Part shown: positions 1-8,170 of the stretch, one piece after another
Layout of the letters: each line of letters begins with the position of its first letter
Position numbering within the stretch: the stretch's first letter is position 1
Assembly: GCA_020636025.1 (NCBI GenBank)
Contig: JACJYQ010000006.1
Coordinates: 372,001 to 436,000, forward strand
Length of the DNA: 64,000 nucleotides
From: Lewinellaceae bacterium
GTDB taxonomy: Bacteria; Bacteroidota; Bacteroidia; Chitinophagales; Saprospiraceae
Reading direction: 5' to 3'
The notes under the pieces: model-generated
Told to the model about the DNA's origin: nothing
Seen by the model: only the letters and a program-made list of their open reading frames with translations
The model's database searches: none
Made by a program: the position numbers and the translations under genes

Positions 1-2
1 AA

Positions 3-203
3 GGGGGAATGGGACTTGGGCTGTATGTTTTTCCTTTTTACGGCAAATCAGCTTATGGCCATTCGGGAAACATTGATTCCTTCGAAGCTTTCTCTGCTTA
101 TTTCCCGGAAGAAAACATAGCCTTCAGTATTTTACTGAACGCCAATCGAAAAGACTTTAATAAAGTACTGGTGAGGTGTTTGCGTGAATATTTTGGTTTA
201 TGA
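3..203 (+). CDS. Serine hydrolase (beta-lactamase family), C-terminal fragment
   Basis: Only the last ~66 residues are in the window; the reading frame is open to the left edge, so the true start lies outside. The fragment contains YGHSGNIDSF, which matches the H-x-G box (KTG-equivalent) near the end of class C beta-lactamase/penicillin-binding-like serine hydrolases, followed by the usual strand-helix ending (FSILLNANRKDF). In Bacteroidota such proteins are commonly secreted esterases or peptidases rather than drug-resistance enzymes, so the substrate cannot be stated. The catalytic SxxK and YxN motifs would be upstream and cannot be checked. Confidence 0.7.
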   Translation, partial: GGMGLGLYVFPFYGKSAYGHSGNIDSFEAFSAYFPEENIAFSILLNANRKDFNKVLVRCLREYFGL

Positions 204-280
204 ACTTACAGAGCAGGGGAAGTTATTTAAAGCTTTCCGGCAACACCCTACATTTGAAAATAGGTTCTCACAGTTTTTTT

Positions 281-339
281 ACAGATTCCACACAGGAATT
301 TCTGCGGAAAAATCTGCGTATAATCTGCGAGAAATAAAA
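281..339. repeat. CAGATT/TCTGCG intergenic repeat, copy 1
   Basis: Within the 204-459 gap there is an iterated element made of CAGATTCCACACAG followed by three TCTGCG units and ending CTGCGAGAAATAAA. The same ending recurs at 3600-3632 and, as a full inverted repeat, at 60710-60812. This supports 204-459 being intergenic and argues against the longer GTG-started reading frame that runs through it. Confidence 0.6.
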
Positions 340-459
340 TACCGTGTTCAACCCTACCATCTATTCACACAAAATTCTCCCTTTGTATTATTGTTACCCG
401 GGAACCCGAAGCAATGGGTATTCTGTTTGCTTCTCAAGCGATCAATATTTACCATTTCG

Positions 460-1230
460 ATGAAACACAAGATCAACCATTACCTCGAAGAGCTGGAACA
501 AAGCCGCAACATCAAGATCCTGCTGGCATGCGAAACAGGTTCCAGGGCCTGGGGCTTTCCCTCTCCCGACAGCGATTACGACGTTCGGATAATATACGTC
601 CATAAAACGGATTGGTATCTTTCCGTTGGCCAGTCTCGTGACACCATTGAAATGATGCTCGAAAACAATGAACTGGATATATCCGGTTGGGAATTGAAAA
701 AGTCTCTGGAGCTTTTAAAGAAATCGAATCCGGCCTTGTTGGAAAGGATACAATCACCCATCGTATATAAGGCAGATGCTGATTTTCTACGCGACATACA
801 GGCATTGGCAACATCCTGCTATTCAAAAATTGCCACCATGCACCACTACCTGAGCCTGGCCAAAAAGATGAATGCCATCATTTCAGAAACCGAAGAATAC
901 AGTTTGAAAAAGCTGTTCTATGCATTGCGGACAGCGGTGTTGTGTAAATGGATCCTTGTCAAAGAGGAAATACCGCCTATTGAGTTTCACAAAGCGCTGG
1001 AGGGTTTGGAAATTCCAGCCGGTTTGCTGAATCGAATCAATCATTTGATCGAATTGAAATCAACCAGGCCTGAATCTTACCTGCATACCGGTGAATCAGA
1101 GATTAAGGAGTTTATAAATAACAGCATATTTGAGTCGGAGCAAATCAAGACCGGACTTCCAGTCGGGAATTGCAAAAAGGATGAACTAAATAGTGTTTTA
1201 AGAAAATACATTCACCGGTATGACCATTGA
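460..1230 (+). CDS. RlaP-family nucleotidyltransferase (PF10127-like), first of a pair
   Basis: A 256-residue protein of the DNA polymerase beta-type nucleotidyltransferase superfamily, closest to the YcgL/RlaP group. The nucleotidyl-transfer signature GSRAWGFPSPDSDYD sits at residues 27-41, with the metal-binding pair D39-x-D41 intact. The rest is helical, as in this family, and carries no recognisable second domain. The ATG at 460 was chosen because the upstream in-frame GTG at 184 would add 92 residues that run through an intergenic repeat and overlap the previous gene. Its stop overlaps the start of the next nucleotidyltransferase by 11 bases, so the two are translationally coupled. Members are genetically linked to RNA ligases in some bacteria, but no ligase is seen here; the substrate is unknown. 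The codons near 1151-1164 match a GC-rich intergenic repeat core at 7384-7404. Confidence 0.8.
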   Translation: MKHKINHYLEELEQSRNIKILLACETGSRAWGFPSPDSDYDVRIIYVHKTDWYLSVGQSRDTIEMMLENNELDISGWELKKSLELLKKSNPALLERIQSPIVYKADADFLRDIQALATSCYSKIATMHHYLSLAKKMNAIISETEEYSLKKLFYALRTAVLCKWILVKEEIPPIEFHKALEGLEIPAGLLNRINHLIELKSTRPESYLHTGESEIKEFINNSIFESEQIKTGLPVGNCKKDELNSVLRKYIHRYDH

Positions 1231-2269
1231 GGATCTCAGAGAACAAGGCCTGATCGTACTTGAGTGCATAAGCGGAAGCAAAGCTTATGGCCTGGATACA
1301 CCTGCCTCTGACACAGATATAAAAGGGGTTTTTATGTCGCCCAAAAAAGATTTCTACGGATTGAATTATATCGAGCAGATAAGCAATGAATCCAATGATG
1401 TGGTTTTTTATGAGTTTGGTCGTTTCATGGAGCTATTGTCCTTAAACAACCCAAACATCCTGGAGCTTTTAAATACTCCTGCTGATTCTATCATCCATAA
1501 ATCCGGTTTTATGGAACAGATCAAAACAGAGAGAATTCTTTCAAAACGCTGTCAGGACACCTTTGGCAAGTTTGCCATTTCTCAAATAAAAAAAGCGAAG
1601 GGGCTTAAAAAGAAAATTGTAAATCCTATAGACAAGAAACGAAAAAGCCCACTTGATTTTTGCTTTGTGAATCATAAGGCAGGCTCTGTTTCCCTGGCTG
1701 TTTTTTTAGAAGCCAATGGCATGGAACAGAAGGACTGTGGCCTGGTGAAAATCCCCAACATGCAGGATGTGTATGGTCTTTACCACCATACTGATCATCT
1801 ATATGCGGGCATTATTAAAAGCGACAGATCCAATGACATTAGCCTGAGTTCCATTCCAAAAGGAGAGGAGCAAATTGCCTTGCTGTATTACAACCGGAAC
1901 GGATATTCAACGTATTGCAAGGATTACCGGGAATACTGGGAATGGGTTCAGCATCGCAATGAAGACAGGTATCAAAACACTAAAAGTCATGGGAAGAATT
2001 ACGATGCAAAGAACATGATGCACACTTTTCGCTTGCTGAACATGGCCATTGAAATTGCCCGGCAAAAGCAAATCAATGTTAGGCGGGAAGACAGAGATTT
2101 TCTACTTGGCATAAAGTCTGGCGCTTACGAGTATGAGGAACTTTTACTGTTGGCAAAGGAGAAACAGACAGAAATGGAACAGGCGTTTGCAGCCAGCGAT
2201 TTACCCGAACATCCTGATTTGAGGTACATCAGGGAAACGACCTATGAAATAAGAAACATGTATTACTGA
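1220..2269 (+). CDS. RlaP-family nucleotidyltransferase, second of a pair
   Basis: A 349-residue protein of the same nucleotidyltransferase group as the preceding gene but longer. The signature GSKAYGLDTPASDTDIKG is at residues 19-36, with the D31-x-D33 metal pair. The C-terminal two-thirds contain conserved-looking blocks (HKAGSVSLAVFL, KNMMHTFRLLNMA) typical of the COG3541/RlaP family. The start overlaps the upstream gene by 11 bases and the stop lies 26 bases before a permease, which suggests one transcript of nucleotidyltransferase, nucleotidyltransferase and permease. Function is unproven; RNA or tRNA-end modification, small-molecule nucleotidylation or an antitoxin-like role are all compatible with the fold. 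Confidence 0.8.
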   Translation: MTIEDLREQGLIVLECISGSKAYGLDTPASDTDIKGVFMSPKKDFYGLNYIEQISNESNDVVFYEFGRFMELLSLNNPNILELLNTPADSIIHKSGFMEQIKTERILSKRCQDTFGKFAISQIKKAKGLKKKIVNPIDKKRKSPLDFCFVNHKAGSVSLAVFLEANGMEQKDCGLVKIPNMQDVYGLYHHTDHLYAGIIKSDRSNDISLSSIPKGEEQIALLYYNRNGYSTYCKDYREYWEWVQHRNEDRYQNTKSHGKNYDAKNMMHTFRLLNMAIEIARQKQINVRREDRDFLLGIKSGAYEYEELLLLAKEKQTEMEQAFAASDLPEHPDLRYIRETTYEIRNMYY

Positions 2270-2295
2270 AATAGAAAAAGCACTTATACTAATTC

Positions 2296-3564
2296 ATGAA
2301 TAATAAAATTGGACTAAAAGAAGCAGTATCCATAGGCATCGGTGGCATGGTTGGTGGCGGGATATTTGCCGTTTTGGGCCTTGCAGTCTCCTTGTCAAAA
2401 GGAGGTACTCCAGTAGCCTTTTTGTTCGCAGGGTTGATCGCCCTAGTTACTGCTCAAAGTTATGTAAAGCTGTCGATTACCTATCCTGACAGGGGTGGTA
2501 CTGTAAGATTTATAAACCAGGGTTTTGGCAAAACAGTTTTCAGCGGAGGTATAAACAATCTTTTATGGGTAAGCTATGTCATCATGCTGTCGCTGTATGC
2601 CTCTGCTTTTGGTTCCTATGCCCCTAATTTACTGTCTATAAGCGATAAAACAACCGATTTCCATATTTATGCCAGTTTGATAATCGTGCTGGCAACAGCC
2701 ATCAACTATTACAGCATAAAAGTGGTAGGGCAGATTGAGTCTTATGCAGTTGTTATAAAACTTGCCATTTTATTATCCTTTGTTTTCTTTGGTGTTTATG
2801 GACTTATCGGCAATCCAAACTTGTCGCAATTGGCGCTCTCAAACTGGGAAACACCGGTACATCTGCTAACTGGCGGCATGGTTATTTTTGTAGCCTATGA
2901 AGGATTTGAGCTGATCGCAAATGCCGCGCCTGACATTCAGAATCCACAAAAAAACATACCTCTGGCATACTATTTTTCCGTTCTTTTTGTCATCCTGCTG
3001 TACGTGGTTATAGCAGTGGTGACGGTTGGTTCATTGCCTTTCAAAGAAATTTCAACAGCAGAGGATTATGTGCTGGCAGAAGCGGCAAAACCACTTCTTG
3101 GCAAAACAGGCTTCACCATCATCACTATTGCTGCACTGATCTCTACTTTCTCGGCAATCAATGCCTCGCTCTATGGCGGTAGCCGTGTAAGCTATGAGAT
3201 ATCGGAAGATGACGAATTACCGCATCAATTGACGGCCAAACTTTGGAACCAACCCATCGGATTGTTGATTACTGCAATAGCCACGCTGGTAATCACGAAT
3301 CTCCTCCAACTGGAAAGCATTTCCACGGCGGGTAGCATTGGCTTTTTGTTAATTTTTGCGGTGGTAAATTATATTGGCTTTAAGCTTTATCATTCTATTG
3401 GCGTAAACAGAATTATTCCAATTTTAGGTTGTTTACTATGCTCTGCTGCGCTGATTATGCTTATTAATCAGCAGTTTTCTTCAAACAGGACAGGTGTTTT
3501 AATGGCTACGGGAATAGTATTGACTTGCTTTGTTATTGAATGGATTTATAAGAAAACTGAATAG
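2296..3564 (+). CDS. APC-superfamily amino acid permease
   Basis: A 422-residue, almost entirely hydrophobic protein with about twelve predicted membrane segments. The N-terminal motif GIGGMVGGGIFAVLG is the glycine-rich unwound first helix of amino acid-polyamine-organocation (APC) transporters, where substrate carboxylate and amino groups bind. It is somewhat short but complete, ending in a basic cytoplasmic tail. It probably imports or exchanges an amino acid or amine across the inner membrane; substrate specificity cannot be read from the sequence. It follows the nucleotidyltransferase pair by 26 bases and is probably in the same operon, although a functional link is not obvious. Confidence 0.85.
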   Translation: MNNKIGLKEAVSIGIGGMVGGGIFAVLGLAVSLSKGGTPVAFLFAGLIALVTAQSYVKLSITYPDRGGTVRFINQGFGKTVFSGGINNLLWVSYVIMLSLYASAFGSYAPNLLSISDKTTDFHIYASLIIVLATAINYYSIKVVGQIESYAVVIKLAILLSFVFFGVYGLIGNPNLSQLALSNWETPVHLLTGGMVIFVAYEGFELIANAAPDIQNPQKNIPLAYYFSVLFVILLYVVIAVVTVGSLPFKEISTAEDYVLAEAAKPLLGKTGFTIITIAALISTFSAINASLYGGSRVSYEISEDDELPHQLTAKLWNQPIGLLITAIATLVITNLLQLESISTAGSIGFLLIFAVVNYIGFKLYHSIGVNRIIPILGCLLCSAALIMLINQQFSSNRTGVLMATGIVLTCFVIEWIYKKTE

Positions 3565-3595
3565 ATATATGATATGGGAATAGTACGGAAAGTGC

Positions 3596-3632
3596 ATCAA
3601 AATTTCTGCGTAGAATCTGCGAGAAATAAGAC
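3596..3632. repeat. CAGATT/TCTGCG intergenic repeat, copy 2 (partial)
   Basis: The segment reads AATTTCTGCGTAGAATCTGC followed by GAGAAATAAG, nearly identical to the end of the copy at 281-339 and to the right arm at 60783-60812. It lies between the permease stop and the next start. Confidence 0.6.
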
Positions 3633-3672
3633 ATAACTACTATACTTGTATAAATACCAATAAAACCTGCCA

Positions 3673-3900
3673 ATGCACCACTTCACCGCCAGCCTTGAAA
3701 TCATCGGAGTAAACCCGTTTGTATTTGTGCCTCCGGAAATCCTTCAGGAGATATTTGATGCCTTGCCGGCATCGAGGAGAAAAGAGATCGTTCGGTACAT
3801 TGCAAACTTGAAAACAGAGGAAAGCGTTGAACGAAATGTGTCACGGGCCATTGGCTTTTTGCTTGGTAAGGAAAGGTTTATTGGAAGGGACAAACCTTGA
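3673..3900 (+). CDS. Compact YdeI/OmdA-like protein (DUF1905/OmdA)
   Basis: A 75-residue protein. Residues 1-28 resemble the DUF1905 strand pattern (FTASLEIIGVNPFVFVPPEI) and residues 32-70 match the OmdA helix pair, including the characteristic SRRKEIVRYIANLKTEES and RAIGFLLGK. Normal family members are about 150-200 residues, so this looks like a shortened version in which both recognition elements are kept. The YdeI/OmdA family has been linked to outer-membrane or bacteriocin tolerance in enterobacteria, but the biochemical activity is unknown. It may be cotranscribed with the acetyltransferase that starts 31 bases downstream. Confidence 0.65.
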   Translation: MHHFTASLEIIGVNPFVFVPPEILQEIFDALPASRRKEIVRYIANLKTEESVERNVSRAIGFLLGKERFIGRDKP

Positions 3901-3931
3901 GTTCAATCATAAAAACACCCACTACAAACAA

Positions 3932-4333
3932 ATGGAAGTCATTGAAGCTACAATACCAATAGAAGAATATCAGAGATTAAGAGCAGTCTGCGGCTTGTCA
4001 CCGAAAACAGATGAAGCCTGCGAAATTGGCTTGAAAAACTCCCTGTATTCTGTCATCATAAAAGAAGGCGATGTCATTATTGGCATGGGCCGGGTGATCG
4101 GCGACGGTGGTTGTTTTTGCCAGGTAGTGGACATTTGCGTTGTTCCGGAGCAGCAAGGAAAAGGCATTGGCAAGGTAATCATGGCCAGCATCGCGGAATT
4201 TATCAAAACCAAATTGCCAACATCTTGCTATACCAGTCTGATCGCCGATGGCAATGCCTCATATTTGTACGAGCAATTTGGCTTTCAGGATACCATGCCG
4301 GAGTCGAAAGGCCTGTATTTGAAGAATGGCTGA
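3932..4333 (+). CDS. GNAT-family N-acetyltransferase
   Basis: A 133-residue single-domain GNAT enzyme that would use acetyl-CoA to acetylate an amine. Motif A is clear as VVDICVVPEQQGKGIGKVIM (Q/R-x-x-G-x-G/A loop binding the CoA pyrophosphate), and the C-terminal YLYEQFGF block is the usual motif B. Length is normal for the family. The ATG at 3932 was preferred because the open frame upstream (to 3827) overlaps the preceding gene and has no family similarity. The acceptor substrate is not predictable. The gene ends 11 bases before the convergent regulator gene's stop. Confidence 0.8.
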   Translation: MEVIEATIPIEEYQRLRAVCGLSPKTDEACEIGLKNSLYSVIIKEGDVIIGMGRVIGDGGCFCQVVDICVVPEQQGKGIGKVIMASIAEFIKTKLPTSCYTSLIADGNASYLYEQFGFQDTMPESKGLYLKNG

Positions 4334-4344
4334 TGAGTTCGCTT

Positions 4345-5247
4345 CTACACATCCAGCACCAGCTTATACCCGATCCCGCGGATATTCACAATTTTCACCT
4401 TGGAATCAGCTTCAAGTTTCTTGCGCAATTTGGAGATGAACACATCCAGGGTCCTGCCTACATAATCGCCGTTGTCGCCCCAGATGGTATTCAGGATCCG
4501 CTCCCGCTCCACAGTTTTATTGGCTGCGTAGTATAGCAATAACAGCAGATCGCCCTCTTTGCTGCTGAGTTCTATTGATTTTTGATCTATGAGCAGCCTG
4601 GTATTGCGTTTGTCAAACTGGGATTCTCCCAGCCGGATCAAATTCGGATTGGCCTTGGATTTTTGTCTGCTTTTAAACAAAAAATACAACAATGCGGAAG
4701 TTATTAAAACCAGTAGTCCAATGGGAATATAGCCAAATTGACCTGTACTAGATCGTGTTTCGGCTGAAACGCCGTTGTGGTCATTATGGTTAGCAGCTAT
4801 TGGTTCTCCTAGCCCCGTAAACTTAAAAACAAGACTGTAGCAGGATTTCGGCAAAGCCCTCGATAGACAAGGGGCCATTTCAGTTTGATCCGGCTCGCTC
4901 ATTTCAAAGCTATACACCACGTCTCCGGTCACGCATTCCTCCACTTCTACGATATAGCTTTTGTTTAAGCCTGCTTCCTGTGCAACCTCATTAACGGTTG
5001 CGACCAGTTCTTCCGGGACAAACTCAAACTCAGTTTCGAACTCGATCCTATAGTGATCAAAACTTTTTTTAATGGGCAGCACCCGCGATACGCTATCATT
5101 CGAATTAAGCAGAATCCGGTGTCCGATCATCCTTAATGCAACCGCTGTGTGTTCCTCCTCAAAGCTATTCTGGGCATACCCAGGAAGTGTACACAGCCAT
5201 GAGCACACAAGTATACAAAGCGATTTTCTAACGAGAGATAGGAACAT
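4345..5247 (-). CDS. Membrane-anchored OmpR/PhoB-type winged-helix transcription factor
   Basis: A 300-residue protein with a signal sequence at residues 1-25 (cleavable-looking GYAQ), a ~145-residue extracytoplasmic domain with cysteines at 105, 127 and 136, one membrane helix at about 173-191 followed by basic residues (KSRQKSK), and a cytoplasmic Trans_reg_C winged helix at 205-298. The recognition helix is VGRTLDVFISKLRKKL and the wing is NIRGIGYKL. There is no receiver domain. The order (sensor first, DNA-binding domain last) is the reverse of ToxR/CadC. It should sense a periplasmic signal and act on DNA from the membrane. The divergent gene at 5440 and the phased TTTACA repeats between them are the likely target. 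ATG at 5247 gives a normal signal peptide. Confidence 0.85.
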   Translation of the reverse strand: MFLSLVRKSLCILVCSWLCTLPGYAQNSFEEEHTAVALRMIGHRILLNSNDSVSRVLPIKKSFDHYRIEFETEFEFVPEELVATVNEVAQEAGLNKSYIVEVEECVTGDVVYSFEMSEPDQTEMAPCLSRALPKSCYSLVFKFTGLGEPIAANHNDHNGVSAETRSSTGQFGYIPIGLLVLITSALLYFLFKSRQKSKANPNLIRLGESQFDKRNTRLLIDQKSIELSSKEGDLLLLLYYAANKTVERERILNTIWGDNGDYVGRTLDVFISKLRKKLEADSKVKIVNIRGIGYKLVLDV

Positions 5248-5288
5248 ACTGCAATACTAAGCTAATTCTGAAACTTGAGACACCATGC

Positions 5289-5328
5289 TTTACACTTGAT
5301 TTACATCATTTTACATCAATTTACATTT
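5289..5328. promoter_or_regulatory. Four phased TTTACA repeats, candidate operator
   Basis: TTTACA begins at 5289, 5300, 5310 and 5320, so the units recur every 10-11 bases, one DNA turn, on the same face; two are followed by TCA. OmpR/PhoB-type winged helices bind head-to-tail direct repeats with 10-11 bp spacing (pho box). The array lies 42 bp from the regulator start and 112 bp from the divergent target, so it could control both. Seen directly: repeats and spacing. Inferred: binding. Confidence 0.55.
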
Positions 5329-5439
5329 GAAATGCCGACTGCTGCATGGGTGCATCCTAATTTTGATGGAAATCATCTGTGGTGAATAAAAACAACCTAT
5401 TATCAGCACAGTTGCATTAAACTATCAAATTGTTCTATC

Positions 5440-6189
5440 ATGAAAAAGAGCCTGCTAACACTTGGCGCCATACTCGCCACCCTGGGAATCACAGCCTTTA
5501 GTTACCTGAATTTGAGTCAAACAGAAATAGCGCAGCAAGTGACCTGCCAACACAATCCCGATCTCGTGTACAAAATAGCATCGCGGTTTCATGCCACGGT
5601 CACCAAACAGGATCTGGACAAGGCGAGTTCTGTACTCGATATAATTCCAATTGACGCGTACAGCTGGTGGCAAGTTTCCTTTCAATCTATAACGGTAGCG
5701 ATCCTTAAAGAGGACAAGGAAATTACAGCCACTGGAGATGACAAGGAGTTGAATGTCTCCCAAATCAAGCTATTAAACTCAAGCAATTACTCAGATAACT
5801 TTTACATAAAGGGCCGGGGTAAAGACAATGATCCTGTTACCGGAAGAATAGAAGACTATGCGTATTATTTTACCATTGTTCCGGAAAAAGAAGCCGAATA
5901 CGCCAATGGTTATAATTCCCTGATCACGTACTTAAGAGAAAAAAGCAAAGACCAGACTTCTGTTATCACCGAAGACAACCTGCGGGCCGCACAGATCAGG
6001 TTTACTGTAACAAAGGAAGGAAAGGTCGCCAATCCTATTCTTGACTCTACCTCGGGCTATCCTGCCGTTGATGCACTATTACTTGAACTCATTTCCAACT
6101 TGCCCGGCAAATGGAATCCGGCTGAAAACGCCGAAGGAGAAAAAGTGGCCCAGGAACTTGTGTTCTTTTTTGGCATAGAGGGCTGCTAA
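5440..6189 (+). CDS. Secreted protein with TonB C-terminal-like domain
   Basis: A 249-residue protein with an N-terminal hydrophobic segment (residues 4-22) and a periplasmic body. The last ~70 residues (about 178-246) show the TonB C-terminal pattern: IRFTVTKEGKVANPIL, a small-residue turn, VDALLLELISNLPGKWNPA, then ELVFFFGI. The proline-rich linker and ExbB/D-interacting N-terminus of a true TonB are absent, so it is unlikely to be a conventional energy transducer; the middle 100 residues are unrecognised. It is divergent from the membrane-bound winged-helix regulator, and this pairing plus the operator-like repeats suggests it is the regulated output. Confidence 0.65.
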   Translation: MKKSLLTLGAILATLGITAFSYLNLSQTEIAQQVTCQHNPDLVYKIASRFHATVTKQDLDKASSVLDIIPIDAYSWWQVSFQSITVAILKEDKEITATGDDKELNVSQIKLLNSSNYSDNFYIKGRGKDNDPVTGRIEDYAYYFTIVPEKEAEYANGYNSLITYLREKSKDQTSVITEDNLRAAQIRFTVTKEGKVANPILDSTSGYPAVDALLLELISNLPGKWNPAENAEGEKVAQELVFFFGIEGC

Positions 6190-6297
6190 TGAACATGTTG
6201 TTTATTTCCTTTCTGCCCGCCGGCAACAAGAATATCGAACAGCAGAACACCCAATATCGAATAATGAAGTAGTTTAATTCACCCAGAATATTCCATA

Positions 6298-7326
6298 ATG
6301 AATAAATACCTTAAGATAAATCTGGTCAGCCTGATAGTACTTTCTCTTGTTTACTGCCAGGGACAAACACCGACTGAAAAACCTGAGGAAGCGGAAAACA
6401 AGGCTCAGGATATCGACCCTTACTTTGTCGAAACCAATGCTACGGTCAGTCCTTTGGGGCCGAAAAGCATTACGCGCAACATTCTCCAGGACAAAAACGG
6501 ACACCTGTGGTTTGCCACCTGGGAAGGCATTATAGGGTATAATGGCAGTTTATTTACCAATTACACCAAAACAAAAAATCTGCGAAATTACCATGTTTTT
6601 GCTGTTGCGGAGGATAAGGCAGGTAATCTGTGGTTTGGCACCATCGGCGCCGGTGTGTACCGATTTGATGGAAATACATTTACCAATTTCACAACGAATG
6701 AGGGACTCGTCAATAACCGCATTTCTTGTTTTTACATAGAAGATTCCGGCAAGATCTGGATAGGCACAGAAGGCGGGATAAGCATATTCGATGGGAAGTC
6801 GTTCCAGAATATTACCACAGAAGAGGGTCTTTGTAGCAACGATGTCAATGCCATCATAGAAGACAAATCAGGCAAACTTTGGATCGGCACAAGGGGTGAC
6901 GCCTGTGTGTACGACGGGAAAACATTTACGACGCTGCATAATCCCGATGGCAGGGCCTTTGTTAATGTACGCACCATCCTGGGAGATTCAAAAGGCAATA
7001 TCTGGCTTGGCGGCAACGACGGACTTTGGCGCTACGACGGCAGTACATTCACAAATTTCAGCAAGAGTTTTACGGGCTATATCTACGAAGACAAAAAAGG
7101 GAATATCTGGTCCAGTTCAGAGAGTCCGGAAAACAGGTTTGATTGGGTGTTATCGCGTTATGATAAATCTGCCATGGAGGATGACCATTCAGTTGCCACA
7201 GAATTGCTGAAGGAGGAAAACATGTTTTTTGGCATTTATGAAGACAAGAATGGCAGCATTTGGCTGGGCAATCTGAGAGGCGTTTATCGTTATGACGGCA
7301 CTTCTTTCAACGCCTTTCGGGAATAA
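6298..7326 (+). CDS. Two-component-regulator-propeller lipoprotein
   Basis: A 342-residue exported protein made of about seven propeller repeats of the Reg_prop type. Each has the form D-x-x-G-x-L/I-W-x-G/A-T followed by Y-D/N-G-x-x-F-T-N-F (for example DKNGHLWFATWEG and YNGSLFTNYT). An N-terminal hydrophobic stretch ends in LVYCQGQ, a possible but suboptimal lipobox with Tyr at -1. In hybrid two-component systems the same propeller forms the periplasmic sensor, but here there is no membrane helix, kinase or DNA-binding part, so it is a stand-alone propeller that probably binds a ligand or partner at the cell surface. Confidence 0.8.
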   Translation: MNKYLKINLVSLIVLSLVYCQGQTPTEKPEEAENKAQDIDPYFVETNATVSPLGPKSITRNILQDKNGHLWFATWEGIIGYNGSLFTNYTKTKNLRNYHVFAVAEDKAGNLWFGTIGAGVYRFDGNTFTNFTTNEGLVNNRISCFYIEDSGKIWIGTEGGISIFDGKSFQNITTEEGLCSNDVNAIIEDKSGKLWIGTRGDACVYDGKTFTTLHNPDGRAFVNVRTILGDSKGNIWLGGNDGLWRYDGSTFTNFSKSFTGYIYEDKKGNIWSSSESPENRFDWVLSRYDKSAMEDDHSVATELLKEENMFFGIYEDKNGSIWLGNLRGVYRYDGTSFNAFRE

Positions 7327-7383
7327 GTACCTTGAAATTTCACACTCCATAAAATTCTAAGCCAAAGCCCCATCCCATAACCC

Positions 7384-7460
7384 CGGACTTCCAGTCCGGG
7401 GAACGGGGAACGGGGAACGGAGGCCCGGGACGGGGAACCGGGATCGCTGGGGATCGCGTG
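7384..7460. repeat. GC-rich hairpin with GGGGAACG tandem units
   Basis: A perfect hairpin CCCCGGACT-TCC-AGTCCGGGG at 7384-7404 is followed by GGGGAACG units repeated several times with drift. It is much richer in G than the surroundings. It lies downstream of the propeller gene and may act as a terminator, though no T tract follows. Confidence 0.55.
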
Positions 7461-7549
7461 GTAGAAAAACATGATTACCTATGATCAGGATCAGTTAACA
7501 GGCAAGCGCCAAACCCTTATTTTTAGGTGTACTAAAATTTGAACACACC

Positions 7550-8170
7550 ATGGATAGCATCTTCAAACTATCCAGTTTTATTCTCATGCTCCTTGCATTT
7601 CTCGGAGTAGGATGTGTGGTGCCTTACGAGACAGCCAAAATGATCCCTGACGGTGGTAGTGAGTGGAAAGGCGCCATTACCTATGTTGCCGTTGATAAAA
7701 TCACGCACAAATACAGCAGCGCAATCGGGATTGGTTATGGATACGGATACAGCGATAAATTCAACATCAAATACCGCTATGAATTTGTACATGGGTATGA
7801 AGACAATGGCCTGCATTTTCTATCCGTATCACCGAAATTTTCACTCATACAGGACAAGCTTGCGTTAATAACACCCTTCAGCCTGCTTCGGGAGCGGAAC
7901 ATCAGCTCCCCGATACTGTATTTGGCTGTGAGCCCGGGTTTGCTGTACACCCATACTTTTAGTCAAGCGTTTGAATCAACCTTCGGCGCCCGGGCTGATC
8001 TGTTTTTAAGGGGTAAAGCCGCCATGGCATTCAACCTTGGATTTGGCATCACCAAGCCCTCCGCTATATGGACGATCCGCCCGGAGGTTGGAATCGTGTT
8101 CGATTTTGAAAATGAGCACTACCTGACAATTGGCGTTGGGGTGGATTTCAAGTTTTTGGCTAAGGAGTGA
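7550..8170 (+). CDS. Putative outer-membrane-associated lipoprotein
   Basis: A 206-residue protein with a lipoprotein signal peptide ending LGVGC (lipid-anchored Cys at 22). The mature part is a series of alternating amphipathic strands rich in Gly/Tyr/Phe (IGIGYGYGYSDKFNIKYRY, LHFLSVSPKFSLI, YLTIGVGVDFKFL), like a small beta-barrel of the outer-membrane protein type. No conserved enzymatic motif is visible and the gene was not assigned to a named family. It stands alone between two non-coding gaps. Confidence 0.65.
   Translation: MDSIFKLSSFILMLLAFLGVGCVVPYETAKMIPDGGSEWKGAITYVAVDKITHKYSSAIGIGYGYGYSDKFNIKYRYEFVHGYEDNGLHFLSVSPKFSLIQDKLALITPFSLLRERNISSPILYLAVSPGLLYTHTFSQAFESTFGARADLFLRGKAAMAFNLGFGITKPSAIWTIRPEVGIVFDFENEHYLTIGVGVDFKFLAKE

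Noticed and set aside
184..459. GTG-started extension of the first nucleotidyltransferase
   Set aside because: It runs through an intergenic repeat, overlaps the previous gene and has no similarity to the family.
7384..7460. Origin or ribosomal fragment suggested by GC-rich repeat
   Set aside because: The sequence is a hairpin plus drifted GGGGAACG units with no DnaA box pattern or rRNA match.
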